Origin: Adiantum capillus-veneris
Lineage: Eukaryota; Streptophyta; Polypodiopsida; Polypodiales; Pteridaceae
NCBI GenBank assembly: GCA_014529385.2
Contig: CM043951.1
Location: forward strand, 108,010,469-108,074,468
Direction of reading: 5' to 3'
DNA length: 64,000 bases
Part shown: one piece after another, positions 34,077 through 45,638 of the stretch
Layout: every line of letters begins with the position of its first letter
How positions within the stretch are numbered: the stretch's first letter is position 1
Position numbers and translations under genes: made by a program
The notes under the pieces: model-generated
Database searches by the model: none
Seen by the model: the letters and a program-made list of their open reading frames with translations, nothing else
What the model was told of the DNA's origin: nothing

Positions 34077-35852
34077 ACCTTTGCCTTCGGCGGAAAGAGA
34101 GAACCTCTGTTAGAAAGCTCACTGCTTGTTAGAGAAGAAGGACATGTGCACACTGTTGGGGAAAAGAAAATCTTGGAGCATCAAAGGCATGCTTTGCTTG
34201 AAGAACTCTGTAATGGAAATGGCCTATGAACTTTGAGAGTAGTGAAATTAGGAAACTTAGAAAAAGCATTTTTGTGAGATTACTTTGAGAGCATAGAGGG
34301 TGAACTTAATTGATGGTAGCAACATAAACATAGTACTTAGTTAACTTGGCATGAACAATACTTTTGCAAGAGAGAGAGTTTAGAGAACATAACAAATAAT
34401 TGAGGACTGGATTTATGTGGAGCCGGTCCCCCCTCCAATAGGCATTTGTATTATAGATTCTCCCATCAAGAGGGACTTGGTACAATACAATCTTTGTGTT
34501 CCTTGAGACCTAGGTGATGCAATGAAGATGGAAAACTTCATGCATCACGAGCATAACATAAACTTTGCAAAAGCATTAACTATCCGAATCCTTAGTCCCA
34601 AGGCCTCAAACACCTTCGACGGTGGAGAGAGCTAGCTGGGAATGAGGGTAGGGAAGAGGAAGAAGAAACATTTCATAGGAGAAAGAAGTAGTTCCTCACT
34701 TATCATCACTCTTCTTGCTAGCATACATAATGCGTAGTAATGAAGATGGAGAAGATGGCAAGCTTACGCATTGAAGCATGGCTACATTCCATAGCCAAGA
34801 GTGTTGGTGTAGGCTCTCAACTTCTCTACTAGCTTGGAGAAGGAGATGGAGCTCTTGCACTTTGCACTTCACACCATGAGAGTGTGTGGGAGAGTATACC
34901 CCCCAAACTAGCCCCCTTCTTGCTTTGGTCGACCCCCCCTTGTAGCTCATGCTTGAAGCTCATTGAGAGCTCATTGGACCCTTCCAGGCCTAGCCAATCA
35001 CCTACAAGAAGCATATCAAGCAACAAGGGTAGGCTTGCGACAAGTGTTCACCTTTCCCCTTTGAGAGAGAGGACTTGATAAATGCAAAAACAATTAATTA
35101 AATTAACTAATTTATCATTGGACCCCTTTGGAGGCCAACCAATAAGCTTTAGGCACACCATGAGGGCAACATGAGAAAGAGCTTGACAAGTGTTCTATTT
35201 GCCTTCTTTGTACCAAGCTTGTCTTGTATGAGGGTGCGTGTGTTCTCTCTCTAGCCCCTCCTTATAGGGCTCGCCCACTCCTTGTAGGGACCTTTGTTGA
35301 ATTTGTGAAACACCTTACCCTCGAGCACCTTAGTCAGCAAGCATGACAAAGCACCTCAAGCTTAGATAATGTTCCCACAAGCATCTCAAGCTCCCTAGTC
35401 GGCAAGCACGACAAGCACCTCAAGTATCTTAGTCAGCAAGCACGACAAGCACCTCAAGCACCTTAGTCATCCAGCACAACAAGCACCTCAAGGGTTCCCA
35501 CGTCAAGCTCAGTCCTAGCTTCCCGAAGGTCAAAGGACTTTTAACATAACCTTTGGAGGTCTTTAATGAAGCTAACCCTAAGGTCTTTTAAGCTCCATTG
35601 GTTAGCCTTGCTCTTTGACATACGATCTCTCATTTGGACCCCTTTACCATTGGCCCCGTGTTGAAATAGATCTATAAGCACATCTCTATATTCTAACGCT
35701 TGTTCTCGTTTATTCTCCCACAGTAAATGATCAGTTTAATATGAGAAAGTCATTTGGGTTGGTTAGATGTTAGATTTTATGACAAACTTACTTGTGAGCT
35801 TTCGTCAAGGTACCACATTTGGCATGCACACTCACCAACATGCTCCCTAAAT
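34077..35852. other. Unassigned stretch with a 34-bp minisatellite
   Basis: No recognised gene. 34174-34205 is a near copy (3-4 mismatches) of 28699-28730, on the far side of LINE B. Short ORFs at 34696-35078 overlap on both strands and have no signature. Confidence 0.5.
35328..35494 (+). repeat. 34-bp minisatellite
   Basis: The phrase TAGTCAGCAAGCACGACAAG, then CACCTCAAG, recurs with starts near 35331, 35396, 35430 and 35464. The last three are 34 bp apart, and the first two are separated by a diverged unit. Confidence 0.88.
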
Positions 35853-36440
35853 TTACGCCTTTTTGAAGAAACCCACTATTGAGAAGCTCAATGTTATCCT
35901 AATGACTTGGTACAAATCCTTGTTCTCAGCACTGATATATCCTGCAATCAACGTGCTCCAAGAAATGACATCGATGAGCTGTGTGTGCCTTTGTAAGGGC
36001 ACCACATTTGGTGTACATATCAACAAAGAATTTCCAAGCACAACATGTTTCTCGAATTTGTAATCACATTGTGTTGATGAGCTTTCTGTGCCTTTGGAAG
36101 GGAACCACATTTGGCGTACATATCGACCAAAGCATTGGCGAGCACAACATGTTTGTCCAACAATCTTGGACTTGCAATCTCATACTGATGTTTTTGTGCC
36201 ATTGTAAGGGCACTACATTTGCCGTACATATCCATCAAAGCATTTCCAAGCACAACATGTTTCTCCAATAGTCCCTGACTTGCAATCTCATAGTGAATTC
36301 TCTCACACATGTTAAGGTTAGAAAAGTAATCTTTCTTTGAGCGCAAGCTTATAGGTAGGTCAGAAAAGAAAAACTACTTGCTGGTGACTCTCTCATGTCT
36401 ACGCTTAAATTCTTCCTAGCTTCCTCGCCATAGCCATTGG
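35853..36440 (-). pseudogene. PLS-class PPR protein pseudogene
   Basis: Minus-strand frames carry three related units: HYEIASQGLLEKHVVLGNAL then MDMYGKC, YEIASPRLLDKHVVLANAL then VDMYAKCG, and a diverged KFEKHVVLGNSL. A further segment, DVISWSTLIAGYI, follows. These are classic plant pentatricopeptide phrases (L and S motifs), which bind organelle RNA one base per repeat. The longest open stretch is 108 codons and frames shift between units, so this is a decayed fragment. Unit spacing is 104 and 108 bp, as if single repeats were deleted or duplicated. Upstream sequence (36350-36440) may hold more of it. Confidence 0.72.
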
Positions 36441-36910
36441 GCACTTCATGCCATCAACAGGTTCCAACAGGACATACTGGCCATTGGAGAGCGTTTCTCT
36501 GAATTCAAGGTACTCAGGACTTTTGGGGTGTGTTTGATTTAGTTCAAACTTTTCGACTGCCCTTTCACCGAAACTCACTCACTCTATTTCATATTGGCTC
36601 TACTAATTTTAAAAACCCATTTATTAATGAGATACCTATGCATATACCCCCCCCCCCCCCCCCCCCCCCAACACTCCTCTGTCGTCCCGCACCCCACCTG
36701 CACCTCCATCACTCAGGCCTCGTCCTCGCCTGCCCGTTGGCTGCTCATCCCCGTGTCTAGCTCGCGACAACTCTCTCCCCCCACAACACCTTCCTCTTTC
36801 TCGTCTGGTGCAATAATCTCTCAGTGCACAGTTGCGGACATGAGTGGCAGAGGCAGTCGACACTAAGTTGTGGATAGAGTACATAGAGAGCTCCTAGCGT
36901 CTTAAGCTAT
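36441..36910. other. Unassigned stretch with poly-C
   Basis: A run of about 23 C lies at 36647-36669. The sequence after it is GC-rich and its short overlapping ORFs have no recognised domain. A (GA)n tract, the tail of LINE A1, begins at 36911. Confidence 0.6.
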
Positions 36911-36911
36911 G

Positions 36912-36962
<51 letters not shown>
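36911..36962. repeat. (GA)n tail of LINE A1
   Basis: About 50 bases of GA on the plus strand, that is (CT)n in element sense, directly at the 3' terminus. Confidence 0.97.
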
Positions 36963-36966
<4 letters not shown>

Positions 36967-37179
36967 TGAAATTGAAATGTTATATTAACGTCTTCAAAAG
37001 GCCATAGTGACCTATGAGACCAAAAAGTTACAAGGTGGTGGATCTGATACAAAGTCAGAGTAACAAATAACCTAATCAACAGTACAAAACAAAGATATAT
37101 ATTATGGGATTCTAGATAGGTCGATGTGAGCTAAGCCGAAAAACTGAGCAAAAGTGGGTGGCTAGTTGGGATAGCTGAA

Positions 37180-39552
37180 TCACAAAAGATCTAGCATCGG
37201 TCGTTGGCGAATCTCATCAATTTCCTCCATGGTTAGTAGTCTGACCGGGCGTCGTGCATGCCTGGCCAGCGTGCTCTGAATCTTTTGACGTAGCCTCCGT
37301 CGATGCTGTGTAGTCCTACGCAGTCGTGGGCGCATGGATTTCCCCAGTTCAATCACTCGGTCAATCAATGTGCCTCTGGTGTGAGACGGGGGGGAGCTCT
37401 GCTGTGGGAGTGGCTCTTGCGGCTGTCCTGTGTCTGCTCTGAAGAAGTCTGTAATCCGTCTTTAAGACTGGTTAGCCTCGCCATTCATCAGGCTCTCTTT
37501 GTGTCTGCGAAGCTCGAGCAAGAACAAACCCAGGCATCTTTGATCTTCGTATCCCATTACTCTTGAGAGTGGTCCAAAACCCTCTCTGAACAAGCAATGG
37601 AAGCAGCCTCGTATCTCGTAGTAGACGGGGCAGCGGCATGTATAATGCAGCTCTGTCTCAGGTTCCATGTCACACGAGGGGCATGTCCTGGCCTCTACTG
37701 GTACTCCGCTATATCTCCCGATTTCAATCCGCAGCTGGTGAGACGATGTGCGTAACTGGCCAATAGCACACCGTATCCCATGAGACAGGTGGGTGTCCAT
37801 GTATTTGGGTCTCATCACAAAACCATCTTCCGTAAGCTGGAGAAGGTGGTCTCTGTAGAAAGCCATCTTCGTGCCCAGTTCTTGTGCTAGTTGTATCCAT
37901 GTCCTCCTGGTGTCTAGCTGGGTCAGGTCTTGGCGGATGAGCTTGGTGATCTTCGACTGTGTAAGAATGAGAGATGGTGCATCCAATGAGTACTGGAATG
38001 GTGGAAACCTGTCTATGCTGAACCCATGCGCCTGAAACCATGATGTCATCTCCCCATACCAGCATGTTGTATCTCCTTGTATGGCTAACTGTCGGGAGGA
38101 CTCAAGTGCTATGCGAGCATATCTGTCTCTGGGAAGTTCCCATGTGCGGTTTATGAAGGAGACTGATCTGGTGAGCGCCTCTACCACTAGTAGGGCCCCC
38201 CCCAGCTCTGCTCGGATAATGGCCCGTGGTACTGATGCCTTGGCTCTAATGAGCCGCAAGATCATAGAGACGAGAGGCTTCTCTATGTTCCCCCATCCGT
38301 CTGTGCGACCCGGCCTCCCGTGGTGATCCAATGAAGGTCCCCATATCTCAGCCGCATAGAGCAATGCTGAGGCCACCAAGGTGTTAAAGAGCCAGAGCTT
38401 CGTCCGGGGTTCCTGAAACTGAACCTGCAAACACATCCTCCCCAATCTACCCAATGCTGCGTGGGCTCTAGTCAGTCTGGTCTCTGCTGCTCTTCTGAGT
38501 GAGAATGTGGGTCCAATAAAAACCACTCCAAGGTAAGTGTAAGCGTCTGGGTACTCCACAGTCTCCTGGCCGTATGTGAATGTAGGTGCTGATCTCCTAA
38601 TCCATTGTGGGGTGGTATTAAACACCATAACCTTGGTTTTACCAAGGTTGACAGACAAACCACTTTCGTGGGCAAATGTATGCAAAGCATCCAATTGGCG
38701 ATGCATTCCCTCTGGGGATTCGGAGATCAACACAATATCGTCCGCATATAACAAAAGTGGAATCCATGCCCCTGCCAACTATGCACCTTTATCCCCGTCC
38801 CTATCAATGTAGTCAGAAACCTCATCCACATACATACCGAAAAGAGTAGGAGAGAGCGGGCAACCCTGCTTCACCCCAATAGTGGAGTGAACCGGTATTG
38901 AGAGTCCCTCCAGGGTGCGTACATGCCCTACTACTGATCTGTATAATGCCATGATCCCCCAAATGAGCTCTATAGGTACTCCCATTTCCTGTAATCTGCG
39001 CATCAGTCTAGCTCTGGGTACCATGTCGAAAGCTTTGCGGAAGTCCACAAAGCTACAATAGATCCGTCTCCCATGAGATATGCCTTCCTCGATGATGGCC
39101 TTGAGTGTTAGGATATGGTCAAGAGTAGAGAAGCCTCTCCTGAATCCTGCTTGCCCACTTGCATGCATTCCTTCCCTCTCTGCCCATCTACTCAGCTGTT
39201 GCTCAAGAATGGATGCATACAACCGTGCCAGTGTGTGCCCGATCATAATAGTGCGATAATTCCCAGGCTCCATGGGGTCTCCTAATTTGAAGATATGTAC
39301 GATCATAGATAGGCTCTAAGTGTCCGGTAGGCCCTCACACATGGCACGGTTAAACATAACTGCTAGAAGCTCTGCTAGTAGGTCTTTGGCATGCATGAAA
39401 TGCTCAGCTACTAGGCCCTCATGATCATATGCTCTCCCAGTCTTCATCCTATCAATGGGTTTCTTCACCATCTTGGCAGTGAAAAAGAATAATGTATGTG
39501 GGCATGGGTCGGGGGGGTTGGGGAAGGGCGGCTGTCCAGGTACTGTGTACAA
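37180..39552 (-). pseudogene. LINE A1 ORF2, RT and C-terminal part
   Basis: 39316-39552 holds the pre-RT region (MKTGRAYDHEGLVAEH). After a stop at about 39304, 38779-39306 holds the RT fingers and palm (NYRTIMIGHTLARLY, GFRRGFSTLDHI, YCSFVDFRKAFDMVPRARLM, GVKQGCPLSPTLFGMYVDE). After a stop at about 38777, 37462-38778 holds LLLYADDIVLISES (catalytic YADD), GLSVNLGKTKVMVFN, the thumb, and a CCHC finger (CPSCDMEPETELHYTCRC). 37180-37368 is the C-terminus (RRLRQKIQSTLARHARRPVR). The long 438-codon piece shows the copy is not very old. Confidence 0.92.
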
Positions 39553-39631
39553 AGATGATGCGTACTGACCCCAGGTCTCTATGGAGGAAATAGCAGGGAG
39601 GGGGACTGCTCATGAAAGAGCCGCCACGCCT

Positions 39632-40297
39632 CACGCGAGTCTTGACTCATGAATAGCTGATATAGATCCTGCTCGAGTCGAGCCAAAAAAGTCCTCTTCT
39701 TCCGCCGCACCAGGCGTCGAAAGTCCATCTGTGACTGTCTGTGATGAGTGACGTTCCCCAACAGCACCTCCCTCTGAAGTTTGGCTCTAGCCTGGTGGCA
39801 CTACTCATCGTACCAGCTGTTCTGAGGCATGCTCCCAGATCAGCGGCTCTGCTCAGGCTGGGTGTCTGGGTATGCTTCTGCTGCTACCTCATGTAATGTC
39901 TGTGTCAGTATAGTAGTTAGCTCCTCCAGAGGTTTCCCCGGGTCCTCAGTGCATAGGGGTTGCTCACGCGAGTCTTGACTCATGAATAGCTGATATAGAT
40001 CCTGCTCGAGTCGAGGCAGAAAAGTCCTCTTCTTTCGCCGCACCAGGCATCGAAAGTCCATCTGTGACTGTCTGTGATGAGTGACATTCCCCAACAGCAC
40101 CTCCCTCTGAAGTTTGGCTCTAGTCTGGCGGTACTACTAATCGTACCAGCTGTTCTAAGGCATGCTCCCAGATCGGCGGCTCTGCTCAGGCTAGGTGTCT
40201 GGGTATGCTTCTGCTGCTACCTCATGTAATGTCTGTGTCAGTATAGTAGTTAGCTCCTCCAGAGGTTTCCCCGGGTCCTCAGTGCATAGGCGTTTGT
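39632..40297 (-). repeat. 333-bp tandem duplication inside LINE A1 ORF2
   Basis: The segment 39632-39964 recurs at 39965-40297 with only a few differences. A2 has it once. It covers the end of the endonuclease region and the start of the RT region (HHRQSQMDFR, RRKKRTFL, RLEQDLYQLFMSQDSRE). 333 bp is a multiple of three, but stops in the duplicated junction block the frame. Confidence 0.93.
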
Positions 40298-41213
40298 AGA
40301 TTCCGTCCATGTATACAGAGTCCGTCTCCCTTGTGAATGTGTAGTGAGTAGGGGTTGCTACTCGTGGCCTGCTGAATTTGAAAGAGATGGTCATTGACAC
40401 CAGAGCATGATCCACTGCCACCCCGACCGGTCTGGGCCCAACTGTGACATCCTGGATACTAGAGATGAGATTCGGTTGTGCCATGACATAGTCCACCGTG
40501 TTGGCTCCATGTCTGTGTGGGAAGCATGTAAAACCTCCCGTAGCAGGAAATCTCTGTAGGCCGTTCAAGATGGCCAATCCATGTGCAGTGCCCATGTCTA
40601 TCAGGTGTCGCCCATACTCAGTATATTCCATATCGTGTGATAGTCTGGAAAGGCCCGTATCTGCCACATTTATCTCTCTTAGCATCTCCTCTGAAGTATC
40701 CTAAAACACTGCCTGGTGATGGGCAGTCCTAGCATTGAAGTCCCCGAGGATGATAATGTCACTGTCCCTAGAGAACTCCCATATGTCATCATCCAAAATA
40801 GAGAAAGGGGATTGTCCCCTGGGTGGTGCATAAACTGATGTACTCGGGGGAAAGTAACAAATAACTAGATAGAGGTATCTGCCTGTCTCTGCTTTCAGTC
40901 TCACCCACATGTACCTGGCCTGCTCGTCCTTGCGGGCTATATGTATCAGTGGCTGCAGATCCTCTCTAAATAACACTGCCACTCCTCCCGAGCCCCGCCC
41001 TCTGTGCTCTGAGCGTGTCTCCTGTCTGTAGGCTGTCTCCCACCTATATCCACTGATGTGAGGCATGGATTGCCCCGGGGCCTGGTGTGTCTCAGAGTAG
41101 AAGATGATGTCTCTTCCAGTAAAGCTATCCTCAAAAGCACCCACATCAAGACGCATAGATCCATTGCAATTCCAGGCAGCTACTTTGAGTGTGGTCCCAT
41201 AAGTCTCGCACCG
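40191..41213 (-). pseudogene. LINE A1 ORF2, AP endonuclease
   Basis: Just after the ORF1 stop the frame reads LKVAAWNCNGS (catalytic Asn in WNCNG), then FYSETHQAPG (Glu), GSGGVAVLF, YLVICYFPPST, ILGDFNART (GDFN Asp/Asn). A TAG at 40698-40700, at the same position as in A2, interrupts the frame after HHQAVF. Beyond it, 40191-40685 carries GFTCFPHRHGANTVDYVMAQ and VDHALVSMTISF (the final DH motif). No ATG lies between the ORF1 stop and WNCNG; the first is at MRLDVG, after the motif. Confidence 0.92.
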
Positions 41214-41216
41214 TCA
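41211..41216 (-). promoter_or_regulatory. TGA-CGG junction between ORF1 and ORF2 (A1)
   Basis: In element sense the sequence is ERRST-TGA-CGG, then TGC GAG, and the ORF2 frame follows with no shift. UGA-CGG is one of the known stop-readthrough contexts. The Asn of the endonuclease is the 15th codon after the TGA. Confidence 0.8.
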
Positions 41217-42109
41217 TGTGGAGCGTCGCTCCAGTATTACTACTTTTCCATCTCGGTAAAAAGCGATCTTGCCTTTTCCCCTTGCCGCTCTAATTTCCGG
41301 CATTACTTCCTGCATATGAGCGATCTGCGAGAGGGTGAGCTCGTCCTGAGAAAGATGCCAGTCTCCTTAAGAGTTGGTCCTTTCTTCAAGAATGACTTCT
41401 TTGCTTCCATGGAGGGAAAACGGAGGATGAGTGCTCTTTCTTTTGAGGTTTCTCCACTGCCTCCATTTTTCTTTATGTTGCCCACTCTCCATGCCCTTGT
41501 GTGTGTCGGCTCAGGAATCCCCATCAGGGCTCTGAGTTCTTTTACTTCTTCGTCCACATTGCCTTTGTCTTTAAGACCGCAAATTCTCACATGTAAAGCG
41601 CGCACCCTTCTCCTCTGCTCCTCCTCTAGTGTCTGGTTAATGATGTTGTTGGGTGTGGACGTGGGCGTTATCTCCTTGTCTTTTCCTTTCTTGGTCACCT
41701 TGATCCATTTCTCGGCTTCGTCCGCCTTCTGTTGGGTTTTGGTAAGAACATCCACCCAAGAAGTCGTCATTTCTTTGTGTTGTTCTTCTCCCTCTTTGAT
41801 GGCCCGTACTTGTTCCTTGATCGTGTTGATTTCTTCAATTACTGAGGGTTGCAGTTCGCCCTCTTCCAGTGTGTTTCTTGACCGGGCTTCGGCGAGTTCT
41901 TTCTTGAGTGACGCGATCTCTTCCTCTTGAGTCGTCACTCGGTCTTCCAGCGTGCTTATCTTGCTCTCTTGGATCAGCACACGTCCTTCGAGGATGTTTA
42001 TTGTGCCCCAGATATTGGCGTTCAACTTGGTGATGGTCTCCGTCATTTCCTCTTTGCATTTTCGAATGGCATCCTCTAGGGGGTCGGCTTTATCGTTTGT
42101 CTTCCTCAT
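41217..42109 (-). pseudogene. LINE A1 ORF1: coiled coil, RRM-like and C-terminal domain
   Basis: ATG at 42107-42109 begins MRKTNDKADPLEDAIRKCKE. Residues about 10-120 form a long coiled coil rich in Glu/Lys/Leu heptads (ILEGRVLIQESKISTLEDRV, then EEEIASLKKELAEARS). Residues about 165-225 are RRM-like (ALHVRICGLKD at the start, RALILRFPSMEAKKSFLKK at the end). A basic C-terminal domain follows. This is the layout of L1/Tx1-type ORF1p, an RNA-binding trimer, not the zinc knuckle of most plant L1s. A one-base deletion near 41350 moves the last 40 or so codons out of frame, so the copy is broken at its end only. Confidence 0.88.
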
Positions 42110-42223
42110 GCTTGATCCCTGTCCGCAAGGGGGGGGGTTAGATGCACGTGTGCACGCACACTAGCAGCGGTCTCGGCGAGTGGTAGAGCGGAGGCGGTAC
42201 GGCCCGGGGGTGAAAACGTTAGC

Positions 42224-42343
<120 letters not shown>

Positions 42344-42416
42344 GGGGGGGGGATAAGTATGGTAGATATACGGCCCGGGGGTGAAAACGGTAGTTACGAG
42401 AGAGAGAGAGAGGGGT

Positions 42417-42440
42417 GGGGGGGGGGGGGGGGGGGGGGGG
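42417..42440. repeat. Poly-G tract inside A1 monomer 2
   Basis: A run of about 24 G in the place occupied by a shorter G run in monomer 1 and in A2. Confidence 0.93.
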
Positions 42441-42894
42441 TGGGTGGGAATAAGTATGGTAGATAGAGTGGGGGGAACGGGGGCAAAAAAAAAAAAAAAA
42501 AACGACATCCTACGCGTAGAGAATGGACGTCCTACGCGTGAAAGAAAAAAGGGGGGAGGTGTGGGGGGGGGGGGGGAAAGACATGCTACGCGTAGGAAAG
42601 GGGGGGGGGGGGGGAGACATGCTACGCGTAGAGGTTGGGGGGCTAGGGCAGCGTGCAACGCGCGAGCAGGGCAAGGGCGGCGGGGGTGCAGGGCGACAGG
42701 CGCGCGGGGGTAGAGGCGGGGGTGCAGGGCGGCGGGCGCGAGGGGCAGAGGCGGGGGGGCAGGGCGCAAGCCAAGCAGCAGCGAGCAGCGCGCGCGAGCA
42801 GCACAGAGAGAGGGGGGGGCGGGGGAATGCAGAGCGCGTGAGAAGGAGCGGCAGCAGAGCGGGAGGGAGAGAGGCGGCAGTAGAGCAGTAGAGC

Positions 42895-42897
<3 letters not shown>

Positions 42898-42982
<85 letters not shown>
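42898..42982. repeat. (GA)n tail of LINE A2
   Basis: About 85 bases of GA on the plus strand, sense (CT)n. It joins the 3' end of A2 to the 5' end of A1. Confidence 0.97.
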
Positions 42983-42985
<3 letters not shown>

Positions 42986-43191
42986 GAAATGTTATATTAA
43001 CGTCTTCAAAAGGCCATAATGACCTATGAGACCCGAAAGTTACAAAGTGGTGGATCTGATACAAAGTCAGAGTAACAAAATAACCTAACGACAGTACAAA
43101 ACAAAGATATATACTATGGGGTCCTAAGTTGATTGATGTGAACCAAGCTAAAGACTAAGCAAAAAATGGGCCGCTTGTTGGGATAGCTGAA

Positions 43192-43890
43192 TCACAAGAG
43201 ATCTAGCATCGGTCGTTGGCGAATCTCATCAATTTCCTCCATGGTCAGTAGTCTGACCGGGCGTCGTGCATGCCTGGCCAGCGTGCTCCGAATTTTCTGT
43301 CGTAGCCTCCGTCGATGCTGTGTAGTTCTTCTCAGTCGCGGGCCCCTGGATTTCCCCAGTTCAATCGCTCGGTCAATCAGTGTGCCTCTGGTGTGAGACG
43401 AGGGGGAGCTCTGCTGTGGGAGCGGCTCTTGCGGCTGTCCCGTGTTTGCTCTGAAGAAGTCAGTGATCCGTCGTTGAGATTGGCTAGCCTCGCCATTCAT
43501 CAGGCTATCTCTGTGTCTGCGCAGCTCGAGCAAGAACAAACCCAGACATCTCTGATCCTCGTATCCCATGACTCTTGAGAGTGGTCCAAAACCCTCTCTG
43601 AACAAGCAATGGAAGCGGCCTCATATCTCGTAGTAGACGGGGCAACGACATGTATAGTGTAGCTCTATCTCAGGTTCCATGTTACACAAGGGGCATGTCC
43701 TGTCCTCTGCTGGTACTCTGCTATATCTCCCAGTCTCAATCCGCAACTGGTGAGAAGATGTGCGTAACTGGCCAATAGCACATCGTATCCCATGAGACAA
43801 GTGGGTATCCATGTATCTGGGTCTCGCCACAAAACCATCTTCCGTAAGCTGGAGAAGGTGGTCTTTGTAGAAAGCCATCTTCGTGCCCAA
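43192..43890 (-). pseudogene. LINE A2 ORF2, C-terminal part
   Basis: 43621-43890 carries the CCHC finger (CPLCNMEPEIELHYTCRC) and the region before it. After a stop (TGA at about 43621), 43192-43605 carries MGYEDQRCLGLFLLELRRH, a Ser/Pro-rich stretch, and the basic C-terminus ending EEIDEIRQRPMLDLL. The final stop is at 43192-43194. Confidence 0.9.
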
Positions 43891-44043
43891 TTCCTGTGTT
43901 GGTTGTATCCATGTCCTTCTGGTGTCTAGCTAGGTCAGGTCTTGGCGTATGAGCTTGGTGATCTCTGATTGTGTAAGGGTGAGAGATGGTGCATCCAATG
44001 AGTAATGGAATGGTGGCAGCCGGTCTATGCTAAACCCATGTGC

Positions 44044-45607
44044 CTAAAACCATGATGTCATCTCCCCATACCAGCATGTTGTATCTCCTTGTATGGCTAT
44101 CTGTCGAGAGGATTCAAGTGCTATGCGAGCATATCTGTCTCTAGGAAGTTCCCATGTGCGGTTTATGAAGGAGACTGATCTGGTGAGCGCCTCCACCACA
44201 AGTGGGGGGGCCGCTAGCTCTGCTCGGATAATGGCCCGTGGTACTGATGCCTTGGCTCTAATGAGCCACGAGATCATGGAGACGAGAGGTTTCTCCATGT
44301 TCCCCCATCCGTCTGAGCGACCTGTCCTCTCGTGGTGATCGAGTGAAGGTCCCCATATCTCGGTTCCATAGAGCAATGCTGAAGCCACCAAGGTGTCAAA
44401 GAGCCAGAGCTTCGTTCGGGGCTCTTGAAACTGAACCTGCGAACACATCCTCTCCAATCTACCCAATGCTGCGTGGGCTCTAGTAAGTCTGGTTTCTGCT
44501 GCTCTTCTGAGTGAGAATGTAGGTCCGCTAAAAACCACTCCAAGGTACGTGTAAGCGTCTGTGTACTCCACCGTCTCCTGGCCATATGTGAGTGTAGGTG
44601 CTGACCTCCTGATCCACTGTGGGGTGGTATTAAACACCATGACCTTGGTTTTACCCAGGTTGACAGACAAACCACTTTCGTGGGCAAACGTATGCAGAGC
44701 ATCCAATTGACGTTGCATTCCCTCTGGGGATTCGGAGATCAACACTATGTCATCAGCATATAACAAAAGTGGAATCCATGTCCCTGCCAACTGAGCACCT
44801 TTATCCCCATCGCTGTCAATGTAGTCAGAAATCTCATCCACATACATACCGAAAAGAGTGGGAGAGAGCGGGCAGCCTTGCTTCACCCCAATAGTGGAGT
44901 GAACCGGTGTAGAAAGTCCCTCCAGGGTGCGTACATGCCCTACTACTAATCTGTACAATGCCATGATCCCCCAAATGAGTTCTGTGGGTACTCCCATTTC
45001 CTGTAATCTGCGCATCAGTCTAGCTCGGGGTACCGTGTCGAAAGCTTTGCGGAAGTCCACAAAGCTACAATAGATCCGTCTCCCATGAGATCTGCCTTCC
45101 TCGATGATGGCCCTGAGTGTTAGGATATGGTCGAGAGTGGAGAAGCCTCTCCTGAATCCTGCCTGCCCAGTTGCACGTATTCCTTCCCCCTCTGCCCATC
45201 TACTCAGCTGTTGCTCAAGAATGGATGTATACAACCGTGCCAGTGTGTGCCCAATCATAATAGTGCGATAATTCCCAGGCTCCATGGGGTCTCCTGATTT
45301 GAAGATAGGTACGATTGTAGATAGGCTCCAAGTGTCCGATAGGCCCTCACACATGGCACGGTTAAACATAACTGCTAGAAGCTCTGCTAGTAGGTCTTTG
45401 GCATGCATGAAATGCTCAGCTACTAGGCCCTCATGATCATATGCTCTCCCAGTCTTCATCCTATCAATGGCTTTCTTCACCATCTCGGCAGTGAAAAAGA
45501 CACATGTATGTGGGCATGGGTCGGGGGGGTTGGGGAAGGGCGGCTGTCCAGGTATTGTGTACAAAGATGATGCGTACTGACCCCAGGTCTCCCTGGAGGA
45601 AATAGCA

Positions 45608-45638
<31 letters not shown>

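Noticed and set aside
3506..35784. 16-base phrase TTAGATTTTATGACAA at 3509 and 35771
   Set aside because: Too short and the flanks differ; likely chance in AT-rich DNA.
41058..41930. 290-codon plus-strand ORF
   Set aside because: Antisense shadow of LINE A1 ORF1 and endonuclease; Ser/Leu-rich as expected for the reverse of a coiled-coil gene.
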